Part shown: piece after piece, positions 49,859 to 57,440 of the stretch | Layout of the letters: every line of letters starts with the position of its first letter | Numbering within the stretch: the stretch's first letter is position 1 | From: an uncultured Ruminococcus sp. | GTDB lineage: Bacteria > Bacillota > Clostridia > Lachnospirales > Lachnospiraceae | Length of the DNA stretch: 64,000 nt | Assembly: GCA_900066355.1 (NCBI GenBank) | Contig: FMEL01000001.1 | Location: forward strand, 185,166 to 249,165 | Reading direction: 5' to 3' | Made by a program: the position numbers and the translations under genes | The notes under the pieces: generated by a model | What the model saw: the letters and a program-made list of their open reading frames with translations, nothing else | The model's database searches: none | Told to the model about the DNA's origin: nothing

Positions 49859-51155
49859 TGTTTTTCTCCTTCTGCAATTTATTTTTTTCTTCATATATCG
49901 GTATCTGTAACCAAAAATTTACTCCATTCGCCTGATTTTCAACGCCACATTTACCTTTATGATATTCCATGATTTTTTTTACCATATAAAGTCCCAGACC
50001 TGCATTCATCTTCTGCGTGTCTCCGCCCTTTTTCTTTCTTGCTAATGTGTAGAAGCTCTCCCAGATATGTTCCAGCTGATTTTCAGCTATCTGTTCACCT
50101 TCATTAAATACATTGACCGTGACATATTTTTTTTCTTTCTGTACTGTAACGCAGATTTTTTTTCCCTGTCCTGTATGCTGCATTGCATTCATCAGGTAAT
50201 TGTTTACCGCACGCTCCAGATACATCTGATTGCCACATACAACTGCATTCGGCGAAATCTTTTGTTCTATTCGGATTCCCTTTTGTTTAAAAAGTCCTTC
50301 ATATCGCAGCAAAAGATATTCTATCATCTCCGATACATCTGCAGAACTGATTTCCATAGTATTCAGTGCATTGTCCAGCATACTGAAATCCAGGAGTTCT
50401 CCGACCATCTTTGACATTTTATCCAGTTCTTCATGGATTGATGAAAAATAGTACGCTCTGTCTATCTTGTCGCCCATCAGCTCCAGCATCTCAATCTGGC
50501 TGGATACTACGGCAATCGGAGTTTTCAGTTCATGTGAAACATTTGCCACAAACTCGGTCTGTCTCTCCTGCAATTGAAAATCTGTCTGATCACTTTCATT
50601 ATTTTCTTCCATTCTGCATTTCCGATACCACAAATACTGAATTAAAATGAGAATAGCTATCGCAACAGAAAAATAAAATACAGATGCATGTACAATTTCA
50701 TATGCCGACTGGACATCTTTTTTCAAATAGGCATAATAAATATTTTTCTCCTGAACAATCTTTCCTTTTAAAATAAGCCTCTGACGTGACTGATAGATTC
50801 TTCTGTCAATTTCCCCTTCTTCTCTGTACTCTTTTAGACGATCCTGAAATCTTTTACGAATATAGGACTTTGACATTTCTCCTTTATTTGAATAAATTTC
50901 CCGGAAGTTGCTATCAACTATCAGAATGTCTATCTTCTCATTCTGATATTCATTCAGACTTTCTCTGTCATCATCGTCCATATCGGAAATTTCTATATCC
51001 TTCAGTTCATCATACAATTGATGCATGACATTGCTTTTTGCATTAATATACAATGGATAACAGCCTATGCCATAAGCAATGACTGCAATTATCAGCAATA
51101 TCGCAGATCCAAAAAACGCATGCCGCATTTTCTTTACAGTACTTTTATCTTTCAT
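49845..51155 (-). CDS. Two-component sensor histidine kinase
   Basis: Two membrane helices (about 12-35 and 156-176) flank an extracellular sensor of about 120 residues rich in charged and Tyr residues. No HAMP domain is evident. The dimerisation helix has the phosphorylated His in FVANVSHELKTPIAVVSSQI, and the ATPase part has NYLMNAMQHTGQ (N box) and AGLGLYMVKKIMEYHKG (G box). I chose ATG 51155, behind GAGGATAA and overlapping the regulator stop by 11 nt. It lies in one operon with the sulfotransferases. Confidence 0.93.
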   Translation of the reverse strand: MKDKSTVKKMRHAFFGSAILLIIAVIAYGIGCYPLYINAKSNVMHQLYDELKDIEISDMDDDDRESLNEYQNEKIDILIVDSNFREIYSNKGEMSKSYIRKRFQDRLKEYREEGEIDRRIYQSRQRLILKGKIVQEKNIYYAYLKKDVQSAYEIVHASVFYFSVAIAILILIQYLWYRKCRMEENNESDQTDFQLQERQTEFVANVSHELKTPIAVVSSQIEMLELMGDKIDRAYYFSSIHEELDKMSKMVGELLDFSMLDNALNTMEISSADVSEMIEYLLLRYEGLFKQKGIRIEQKISPNAVVCGNQMYLERAVNNYLMNAMQHTGQGKKICVTVQKEKKYVTVNVFNEGEQIAENQLEHIWESFYTLARKKKGGDTQKMNAGLGLYMVKKIMEYHKGKCGVENQANGVNFWLQIPIYEEKNKLQKEKNNAKQ

Positions 51156-51831
51156 CCGCTTTATCCTCAAACAAATAACCCACACCATACACGGTATGAA
51201 TATAATTACAGTCATCTCCGAGCTTTTTACGTATCTGCTTTACAAGTGTATCAACCGTTCGCACATCACCGGCATAATCATAATCCCATACCGCATTCAA
51301 AATCGTTTCCCGGCTCAGAACTGTCTCTTTATGTTCCATAAAATACAAAAGCAGTTCATATTCACGGCGCGTCATTTCTAATATTTCATCTTCTCTATAG
51401 ACAAGCTGCCTGCCTTTTTCAATTCTGATTTTTCCATAATCCAGAATATTTTTCATTTTTCCGGCTCTCTTCAGGACAGCTTCTATATGAAGTTTTACAA
51501 GACCCAGACTGAACGGCTTCGTAATATAGTCGTCCGCCCCTTTTTCAAATCCATTCATCTGATCTGTAACTTCTGAACGTGCGGAAAGGATAATCACTGG
51601 AACATCAGAAATCTTGCGAATCTCTCTAAGTACAGAATATCCGCTTATATCCGGAAGCATCAGGTCAAGTAAAATAAGTTCTATCTCTTTTTTGTTTTCC
51701 GTAAATATCTTCAATGCTTCACTTCCCGATGAGGCCTGCATAACAGAAAAATTCTGTAATGTTAAAAATTCCGTCACTGTATGCAAAAGTTTGATTTCAT
51801 CATCGACAACCAAAATCTTTATCTTCTTCAT
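51145..51831 (-). CDS. OmpR-family response regulator
   Basis: The receiver domain (about 1-118) has the acidic pocket KILVVDDE, the phosphorylated Asp in ELILLDLMLPDISG, the Ser/Thr site VIILSARSE and the Lys in DDYITKPFSL. A winged-helix DNA-binding domain follows (about 128-226; EMTRREYELLLYFM; VDTLVKQIRKKLGDDCNYI; GVGYLFE). I chose ATG 51831, behind GGGGATT, over an upstream in-frame start. It heads the five-gene operon and probably autoregulates it. Confidence 0.95.
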   Translation of the reverse strand: MKKIKILVVDDEIKLLHTVTEFLTLQNFSVMQASSGSEALKIFTENKKEIELILLDLMLPDISGYSVLREIRKISDVPVIILSARSEVTDQMNGFEKGADDYITKPFSLGLVKLHIEAVLKRAGKMKNILDYGKIRIEKGRQLVYREDEILEMTRREYELLLYFMEHKETVLSRETILNAVWDYDYAGDVRTVDTLVKQIRKKLGDDCNYIHTVYGVGYLFEDKADER

Positions 51832-51944
51832 ATTGAATCCCCTAACATAATGCTTCAAATTCAACCATTTCAGTATAAAGTACAAATTTGATGCAAATAT
51901 GATACAAGTGTAAATTATAACATTTTTATTACATTTTTGTTTTT

Positions 51945-51980
51945 ATTTAAAAAAGAGAGATACCATTACGGTATCTCTCC
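51945..51980 (-). terminator. Terminator of rplQ (end of the ribosomal-protein operon)
   Basis: GAGAGATACC (51955-51964) pairs with GGTATCTCTC (51970-51979), followed by six or more T on the minus strand, about 25 nt past the rplQ stop. Confidence 0.9.
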
Positions 51981-52003
51981 TGAAATTTCAATCACAGACA
52001 GAA

Positions 52004-52540
52004 TTATACTAATTCAATAAGTACTTCCATTGCTGCATCACCTTTACGCGGTCCGATCTTAACGATTCTTGTGTAACCACCGTTACGGCCAACATATTTC
52101 GGTGCGATTTCTTCGAACATTTTCTTTGTCATGTCGATATCTTTTGTATTTTTCTTTCTGCCGGCACCTTTTGCAGGTACTTCTTTAACAGAGTAGAAAA
52201 CTTTAGCCATCTGACGACGAGCGTGCAGTCTGGACGGAGCATCTTTAGTGATTTCTTTCTGTACTTCATCGTATACGGTAACTTTCTTGCCGTCTACAAC
52301 TTCTTTCACTCTCTTACCTTCAGCATCTTTACGTGCAACTTTTGCAGTTACAGTAACTGTCTCAAAGTTGTCTTTCTCACGTACTGCCATAGCGATAAGA
52401 CTTTCAGCGATCTTGCGAATTTCTTTTGCTTTTGCTTCAGTGGTAACGATTTTTCCGTGATACAGAAGATTTGTCACCTGGTTTCTTAACAGAGCTTTTC
52501 TCTGATCAGATGTTCTGCTTAATTTTCTATATTTTGCCAT
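52004..52540 (-). CDS. rplQ: 50S ribosomal protein L17, with internal insertion
   Basis: L17 binds 23S rRNA near the exit tunnel region. The start MAKYRKLSRTSDQRKALLRN and the ending (NGGYTRIVKIGPRKGDAAMEV) are typical, but the protein has 178 residues instead of about 120-130. An extra Lys-rich, beta-hairpin-like segment of about 45 residues lies near 57-105 (VTVTAKVARKDAEGKRVKEV). I chose ATG 52540, behind GGAGG; an upstream in-frame start lies in the rpoA-rplQ gap. It ends the operon. Confidence 0.96.
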   Translation of the reverse strand: MAKYRKLSRTSDQRKALLRNQVTNLLYHGKIVTTEAKAKEIRKIAESLIAMAVREKDNFETVTVTAKVARKDAEGKRVKEVVDGKKVTVYDEVQKEITKDAPSRLHARRQMAKVFYSVKEVPAKGAGRKKNTKDIDMTKKMFEEIAPKYVGRNGGYTRIVKIGPRKGDAAMEVLIELV

Positions 52541-52636
52541 TTTATTTTCCTCCATCTGCGGGACATCAGAACATGCTTGTTCGGTCTTACTGTCCTGATG
52601 CTTAGGCATCCCCGCTGCTATTAATCTAACGGTGGA

Positions 52637-53596
52637 TTATTCTTCAGTTGGCTGAAGCTGTAATCCCAGTTCTTTCAATTTTGCAAGTACTTCTTCCAGT
52701 GACTTACGACCAAGGTTACGAACCTTCATCATATCGTCAGAAGTTTTGTTGCACAGTTCTTCAACAGTATTGATACCGGCTCTCTTCAGGCAGTTATAAG
52801 AACGAACGGAAAGTTCAAGTTCATCGATGCTCATTTCGAGAACTTTTTCTTTTTCATTGTCTTCTTTTTCGATCATGACTTCTGCAGTCTTAGCGTTTTC
52901 GGAAAGATCAATGAAAAGACTGAGGTGTTCACTCAGAACTTTTGCAGCAAGGCTGACAGCCTCATCCGGATCCAATGTTCCATTGGTATATACATCCAGT
53001 GTAAGTTTATCGAAATCAGTTACCTGACCAACACGGGTGTTCTCTACAACCATATTGACTCTGTCAACCGGTGTATAGATAGCATCAACTGCGAGCACAC
53101 CGATCGGCATATCTTCAGATTTGCCTTTGTCAGCACTTACATAGCCACGTCCACGTGTAATTGTAAGTTCCATAGCCAGTCTGCAGTCTTTGCCACCGTT
53201 GAGGGTTGCAATGACCTGATCCGGATTCATGATTTCGATATCCTGATCTGCCTGAATATCAGCAGCAGTTACAACGCCCTTGCCTTCACACTCAATGTAT
53301 GCAGTCTTCGGTTCATTGTCAGCGCTGTTATTTTTGATGGCCAGGCTCTTAAGATTCATAATGATCTCAGAAACGTCTTCTTTTACGCCCGGAATAGAGC
53401 TGAATTCATGAAGAACGCCATCAATCTTAACTTGGCTAACTGCTGCTCCCGGGAGGGATGACAGCATAATTCTTCTGAGAGAATTACCAAGTGTAGTACC
53501 GTAACCTCTTTCGAGCGGCTCTACTACGAATCTGCCAAATTTTTTATCTTCGGATATTTCCGTAATTTCGATTTTTGGTTTATTAAAATCAAACAC
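52637..53596 (-). CDS. rpoA: DNA-directed RNA polymerase alpha subunit
   Basis: Alpha dimers start assembly of RNA polymerase. The N-terminal domain (about 1-230) has RFVVEPLERGYGTTLGNSLRRIML and the C-terminal domain (about 250-319) has LELSVRSYNCLKRAGINTVEEL and RNLGRKSLEEVLAKLKELGL, the surface that binds UP elements and activators. The 319-residue length is normal. It lies between rpsD and rplQ, as in most Firmicutes. Confidence 0.98.
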   Translation of the reverse strand: MFDFNKPKIEITEISEDKKFGRFVVEPLERGYGTTLGNSLRRIMLSSLPGAAVSQVKIDGVLHEFSSIPGVKEDVSEIIMNLKSLAIKNNSADNEPKTAYIECEGKGVVTAADIQADQDIEIMNPDQVIATLNGGKDCRLAMELTITRGRGYVSADKGKSEDMPIGVLAVDAIYTPVDRVNMVVENTRVGQVTDFDKLTLDVYTNGTLDPDEAVSLAAKVLSEHLSLFIDLSENAKTAEVMIEKEDNEKEKVLEMSIDELELSVRSYNCLKRAGINTVEELCNKTSDDMMKVRNLGRKSLEEVLAKLKELGLQLQPTEE

Positions 53597-53655
53597 TATA
53601 AGTCCCTCCTTCTGGGTTTGTCAACATTTGAGGGTATTTAACGAGCTAGTATGCA

Positions 53656-54249
53656 TTATTTGGAGTACAACTCGACGATAAGCATCTCGTTTACCGGAAC
53701 ATCAATTGCTTCTCTTCTTGGAAGTTCTTTTACAGTTCCGCTTAAAGCTTCCTGATTTACATCAAGCCATTCCGGAACAAGTCTTCCGCCTGTTACTTCC
53801 AGAATACCTTTGTATCTTTCAGAACCTTTGCATTTTTCTTTGATTTCAATTGTATCACCGGCTTTTACAAGGTAAGACGGAATGTTTACACATTTGCCGT
53901 TTACAAGTACATGCTTGTGATCAACGATCTGACGTGCTTCACGTCTTGTTCTTGCAAGACCCATACGGAATACAACGTTGTCAAGTCTGCTTTCAAGAAG
54001 AACCATAAGGTTTTCACCAGTCTGTCCCGGCATTCTGTCAGCTTTGTTGTAGTAGTTGTGGAAAGGTTTTTCCAGAACTCCGTAGATGAATTTTGCTTTC
54101 TGTTTTTCTCTTAACTGTAAACCGTACTCAGACATTTTTCTGTTTGCACGTTTTAACTGTCTTGTGGATTTTTTATCAATTCCTAAGTAAATCGGATCCA
54201 GGCCGAGGGATCTGCATCTTTTCAGAACAGGAACTCTATTTACTGCCAT
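53656..54249 (-). CDS. rpsD: 30S ribosomal protein S4
   Basis: S4 nucleates 30S assembly on 16S rRNA. The 197-residue protein has an S4 RNA-binding domain (LDNVVFRMGLARTRREARQIV; HKHVLVNGKCVNIPS). It lacks the N-terminal zinc-binding Cys cluster. In Bacillus, S4 represses its own gene; here the gene lies in the alpha operon, 59 nt before rpoA, so S4 could bind the operon's leader (see 55203-55502). Confidence 0.97.
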   Translation of the reverse strand: MAVNRVPVLKRCRSLGLDPIYLGIDKKSTRQLKRANRKMSEYGLQLREKQKAKFIYGVLEKPFHNYYNKADRMPGQTGENLMVLLESRLDNVVFRMGLARTRREARQIVDHKHVLVNGKCVNIPSYLVKAGDTIEIKEKCKGSERYKGILEVTGGRLVPEWLDVNQEALSGTVKELPRREAIDVPVNEMLIVELYSK

Positions 54250-54267
54250 TTCAAGCTACCTCCTAAA

Positions 54268-54663
54268 TTAGACTCTTCTGCGTTTTGGTGGACGGCATCC
54301 GTTATGCGGAACCGGTGTTACGTCACGGATACTTGTTACTTCAAGACCACATGCCTGAAGGGCACGGATTGCAGCTTCACGTCCGGAACCTGGTCCTTTA
54401 ACCATAACATCAACAGTTTTTAAACCATGAATTAAAGCAGCTTTTGTTGCAGTCTCTGCTGCCATCTGTGCTGCATAAGGAGTAGATTTCCTTGAACCTC
54501 TAAATCCAAGACCACCAGCACTTGCCCATGAAAGAGCGTTTCCTTCGCTGTCTGTCAGAGTAACAATTGTATTGTTAAAAGAAGACTGGATATGTGCCTG
54601 TCCGTGTTCAACGTTTTTCTTTACACGACGTTTTGTAGTCGCTTTTCTGGTTGCTTTTGCCAT
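54268..54663 (-). CDS. rpsK: 30S ribosomal protein S11
   Basis: S11 forms part of the 30S platform near the mRNA exit. The 131-residue protein has the family core QSSFNNTIVTLTDSEGNALSW, GSRKSTPYAAQMAAE and PVPHNGCRPPKRRRV. It begins 59 nt after the structured element pair that follows rpsM. Confidence 0.98.
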   Translation of the reverse strand: MAKATRKATTKRRVKKNVEHGQAHIQSSFNNTIVTLTDSEGNALSWASAGGLGFRGSRKSTPYAAQMAAETATKAALIHGLKTVDVMVKGPGSGREAAIRALQACGLEVTSIRDVTPVPHNGCRPPKRRRV

Positions 54664-54722
54664 TTTAAAACTAACCTACACTTTCCTTTGATTATAAATT
54701 AATAAGCTTCTTGTCTAAGGAA

Positions 54723-54780
54723 GTTCGATTCACTAAATTCAGCCTTCGTTATCACCCGGCTTCATTCAGCGCCGTCGAAC
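54723..54780 (-). ncRNA. Structured RNA element, long type (rpsM-rpsK spacer)
   Basis: In the mRNA sense (minus strand) GUUCGA and UCGAAC form the outer stem, an internal loop follows, then CUGAAUGAAGCC pairs with GGCUGAAUUUAG, including tandem G-A mismatches. The apical part CCGGGTGATAACGAAGG closely matches that of the element at 62289-62345. Length is 58 nt. Confidence 0.7.
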
Positions 54781-54787
54781 AAAATAC

Positions 54788-54832
54788 GTACTAAATTCAT
54801 GCTGCGCTTAAAAGCTTGCATTTATTAAGTAC
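54788..54832 (-). ncRNA. Structured RNA element, short type (rpsM-rpsK spacer)
   Basis: GUACUUAAUAAAUGC pairs with GCAUGAAUUUAGUAC, starting one nt after the rpsM stop codon. This copy has an A-A mismatch in place of one G-A, so it is the most degenerate of the six. Length is 45 nt. Confidence 0.7.
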
Positions 54833-54833
54833 T

Positions 54834-55202
54834 TTATTTTTTCTTATTAGCAACGGTTCTCTTAGGACCTTTGCGTGTTCTTGCGTTTGTTTTGGTCTTC
54901 TGGCCACGAACCGGAAGTCCTTTACGATGACGGATACCTCTGTAGCATCCGATCTCCTGCAGTCTCTTGATATTCAGAGCGATTTCACGACGAAGATCAC
55001 CTTCTACCATCATTGTCTCATCAATGACAGCACTGATTTTCTTTACATCATCGTCTGTCAGGTCTCTGACACGAATGTCAGGATTTACACCTGCCTGAGC
55101 AAGGATTTTGTCTGCGCTTGCTCTACCAATACCATAGATATAGGTAAGGCCGATTTCGATACGTTTTTCTCTTGGTAAGTCTACACCAGCTATACGAGCC
55201 AT
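54834..55202 (-). CDS. rpsM: 30S ribosomal protein S13
   Basis: S13 bridges the 30S head to the 50S subunit and contacts tRNA. The 122-residue protein has the start MARIAGVDLPREKRIEIGLT, the helix-two-turn-helix middle and the basic end RHRKGLPVRGQKTKTNARTR. I chose ATG 55202, behind GGAGG; an in-frame upstream start is in the structured leader. It is preceded by a 300-nt leader and followed at once by paired RNA elements. Confidence 0.97.
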   Translation of the reverse strand: MARIAGVDLPREKRIEIGLTYIYGIGRASADKILAQAGVNPDIRVRDLTDDDVKKISAVIDETMMVEGDLRREIALNIKRLQEIGCYRGIRHRKGLPVRGQKTKTNARTRKGPKRTVANKKK

Positions 55203-55502
55203 GTACTGTTTCCTCCATTTTCTTTTTGAAAGTATTCTGAACGGTACCACTTGCAGTCTCGCAAGGTGAAATGGGGCACTTCTTCAAAACCTTTCTGATT
55301 TTCTAGTTTCCTAATTGGGGTGCCTCGGTAAAACACCCAGTCGTCTTTGGCGAAAGAACGACCTTTCCGAAATTGTGTCCTCACGGACGCTGTTGCCTCT
55401 CGGTATTAGGCAATACATGCTTCTTTAATAAGATATTAAAACAGTTCGAACAACCCTTCCGGGTGTATCAAACTGCAGCCGCACGTTTCACAAACTGTCG
55501 GA
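55203..55502 (-). ncRNA. Structured 300-nt spacer between rpmJ and rpsM, candidate regulatory leader
   Basis: At least six hairpins are visible in the spacer: CAGTT/AACTG (55442-55475) with inner ACCC/GGGT, TTGCCT/AGGCAA (55393-55413), GTCC/GGAC (55377-55388), GTCGT-CTTT/AAAG-ACGAC (55340-55362), GGGTG/CACCC (55318-55338) and CTTGC/GCAAG (55250-55265). Ordinary spacers in this operon are 10-60 nt. The place, directly before rpsM, matches where the S4-binding alpha-operon leader lies in Escherichia coli. Confidence 0.6.
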
Positions 55503-55616
55503 TCAACCCTGACGCTGTTTGTGTTTTGGATTTTCACAGATTACTCTGATAGATCCTTTTCTTTTGATGATCTTGCATTTTTCGCAGATCGGCTTTACAG
55601 ATGATCTTACTTTCAC
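55503..55616 (-). CDS. rpmJ: 50S ribosomal protein L36
   Basis: The 37-residue zinc-binding protein reads MKVRSSVKPICEKCKIIKRK and continues to CENPKHKQRQG, with Cys, Cys, Cys and His zinc ligands at 11, 14, 27 and 32. The start codon is GTG (55614-55616), behind GGAGGA. It has its own promoter and is separated from infA by the Nudix gene. Confidence 0.95.
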   Translation of the reverse strand: MKVRSSVKPICEKCKIIKRKGSIRVICENPKHKQRQG

Positions 55617-55687
55617 TGGAAATCCTCCTTTTCCGTAATATAGGCTTGAATCTGCAGTTCATACACGCCTCAGCGCGTACATATGAT

Positions 55688-55716
55688 ATATTAACATTCG
55701 AAATTACAAATTGCAA
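55688..55716 (-). promoter_or_regulatory. Promoter of the rpmJ-rpsM-rpsK-rpsD-rpoA-rplQ unit
   Basis: On the minus strand TTGCAA (55711-55716) and TAATAT (55688-55693) are 17 bp apart, about 70 nt upstream of rpmJ. This would let the alpha cluster be expressed despite the terminator after infA. Confidence 0.65.
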
Positions 55717-55749
55717 GTATTATTTTACATTTTCTTTAATTTTTTTATT

Positions 55750-56229
55750 TCAGTTTTTCTTTAATTCTTTTCCATTCAGACTCACTTCCACCAGCTTGTC
55801 TCCCTTATAAGACAGTTGCAGAGAAAAGAAAGGCTCTTCATCTTTAAGAAGCTTCAGAAAAATCTTATCACCCTCCCACAGATTCAGATCCATAAGATGC
55901 GATTTCGGAACCCACTCCATAATGCCTTCCTCACAGTCATGAAATTCTCCTTCAAACTCATCCGCAGTGTAGAGACACATATATTCTGTCCCGAAATCTT
56001 CCTGTGAAAATGTAACGATCCCACGAAATCTCCACGAAAGAAGTGTAAGCCCTGTCTCTTCCTTCACTTCCCGAAGAAGACAGTCCTCCGGACTCTCTCC
56101 CGTCTCGAAATGTCCCCCGACACCGATCCACTTGCCCGCATTCACATCATGCTTCTTTTTGATCCGGTGCATCATCAGATACGAATCATTTCTTTTTATA
56201 TAACAAAGAGTTGTCATCGGACTCTTCAT
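55750..56229 (-). CDS. Nudix hydrolase (MutT-like)
   Basis: The 159-residue protein has the full Nudix box (GHFETGESPEDCLLREVKEE then TGL), which binds metal and hydrolyses nucleoside diphosphate derivatives, possibly oxidised nucleotides such as 8-oxo-dGTP. It begins TTLCYIKRNDSYLMMHRIKK, as in Firmicute MutT-type members. It has its own ribosome-binding site (AGGGGA) and interrupts the usual infA-rpmJ neighbours. The gene is on the operon strand, flanked by a terminator upstream and a promoter downstream. TATAAT (56290s) upstream lacks a good -35. Confidence 0.93.
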   Translation of the reverse strand: MKSPMTTLCYIKRNDSYLMMHRIKKKHDVNAGKWIGVGGHFETGESPEDCLLREVKEETGLTLLSWRFRGIVTFSQEDFGTEYMCLYTADEFEGEFHDCEEGIMEWVPKSHLMDLNLWEGDKIFLKLLKDEEPFFSLQLSYKGDKLVEVSLNGKELKKN

Positions 56230-56347
56230 GAAAATCCCCCTTTTTTCACTTCGGCTTTACTCTGCCCATACCAACATCGCAGAATACAAATTATAGTCAG
56301 TACCTTCCATACTTTCACAGCCTGTCACTTTTTTTATTATTTCTTAA

Positions 56348-56437
56348 CGAAAAACTCCCCCTGTCCACCAGACGTGGCCAACAGGGGGAGTGTGAGGGGG
56401 ACAGCGGCCTTCGTAACTCTGAGCCTGTCCCCCTCAC
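56348..56437 (-). terminator. Twin hairpin terminator after infA
   Basis: Hairpin 1: GTGAGGGGGACAG (56392-56404) pairs perfectly with CTGTCCCCCTCAC (56425-56437). Hairpin 2: ACTCCCCCTGT (56354-56364) pairs with ACAGGGGGAGT (56381-56391) and is followed by T residues on the minus strand. The hairpins abut. Both contain AGGGGGA/TCCCCCT, so alternative pairing between them is possible. Confidence 0.85.
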
Positions 56438-56441
56438 GGTT

Positions 56442-56660
56442 TTACTTATCTCTCCAGATAATCCTTCCCTTGGAAAGGTCATATGGAGAAAGTTCAATTG
56501 TTACTTTATCTCCAGGAAGAATACGGATAAAGTTCATACGCAGCTTTCCGCTGATATGTGCCAGCACTACATGCTTGTTTTCAAGTTCTACTTTGAACAT
56601 CGCATTAGGCAGCTTCTCTAATACAGTACCTTCCACTTCAATTACGTCTGCTTTTGACAT
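56442..56660 (-). CDS. infA: Translation initiation factor IF-1
   Basis: IF-1 blocks the ribosomal A site during initiation. The 72-residue OB-fold protein has the normal sequence MSKADVIEVEGTVLEKLPNA, VVLAHISGKLRMNFIRILPG and SPYDLSKGRIIWRDK. It lies 22 nt after map. Confidence 0.98.
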   Translation of the reverse strand: MSKADVIEVEGTVLEKLPNAMFKVELENKHVVLAHISGKLRMNFIRILPGDKVTIELSPYDLSKGRIIWRDK

Positions 56661-56682
56661 TATAAACCTCCTGTGTCACCTG

Positions 56683-57438
56683 TCATTTTGTAAGAGTCAG
56701 AATTTCCGGTTCTCCATCCGTGATCAGAATGGTATTTTCATAATGTGCAGAAAGAGATCCGTCCATTGTTACAACTGTCCACTCATCATCCTCCCACGCA
56801 ACATCTGCGCGTCCCAGATTGATCATTGGTTCAATTGCAAGTGTCATACCCGGCATCAGTTTGATGCCTCTGCGCTTCTGCGGGAAGTTCGGTATCTGCG
56901 GATCTTCATGGAGATGAGTTCCGATTCCATGACCAACCAGGTCACGAACGATACCATAGTTGAATTTCGCTGCATAAGCACCGATTGCCTTGGAAATATC
57001 ATTCAGATGATTTCCTGCTTTTGCAAATTTTATACCCTCAAAGAAGCTCTGCTTTGTCACTTCCATGAGCTGTCTTGCTTCCGGTGAAACCTCACCTACT
57101 GCATAAGTACGGGCAGCATCTGAATGGTAACCCTTGTAGATCAGTCCGGCATCGATCTTGACAAGATCGCCTTCCTGAATAATCTTCTGTCTGGACGGGA
57201 TCCCATGAACTACTTCATCATTCAGACTGATACAGAATGATGCTGGAAAGCCCTGATAATTTTTAAAGTTCGGAATACAACCCATGGAACGGATCATGTC
57301 CTCTCCGATGCGATCCAGTTCTTTTGTGCTGATTCCCGGCTTAATGTGAGAAGCCAGTTCATTATGAACCTGTTCCAGTAAATGACCGGCATGTCTCATA
57401 AGCTCAATTTCATGTTCTGACTTAATTGAAACTGACAT
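56683..57438 (-). CDS. map: Methionine aminopeptidase, type I
   Basis: Map removes the initiator Met from new proteins using two metal ions. The 251-residue protein has the conserved ligands: His in YQGFPASFCISLNDEVVHGIP, Asp in VKIDAGLIYKGYHSDAARTY, His in DLVGHGIGTHLHEDP and Glu in MTLAIEPMINLG. It starts 2 nt after adk and precedes infA. Confidence 0.98.
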   Translation of the reverse strand: MSVSIKSEHEIELMRHAGHLLEQVHNELASHIKPGISTKELDRIGEDMIRSMGCIPNFKNYQGFPASFCISLNDEVVHGIPSRQKIIQEGDLVKIDAGLIYKGYHSDAARTYAVGEVSPEARQLMEVTKQSFFEGIKFAKAGNHLNDISKAIGAYAAKFNYGIVRDLVGHGIGTHLHEDPQIPNFPQKRRGIKLMPGMTLAIEPMINLGRADVAWEDDEWTVVTMDGSLSAHYENTILITDGEPEILTLTK

Positions 57439-57440
57439 CT

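Noticed and set aside
54720..54740. GTTCGATTCAC resembling a tRNA T-loop
   Set aside because: No acceptor, D or anticodon arm surrounds it; it belongs to the repeated hairpin element.
55190..55384. 64-codon minus-strand frame overlapping the rpsM start
   Set aside because: It lies inside the structured spacer, runs out of frame into rpsM and lacks a ribosome-binding site.
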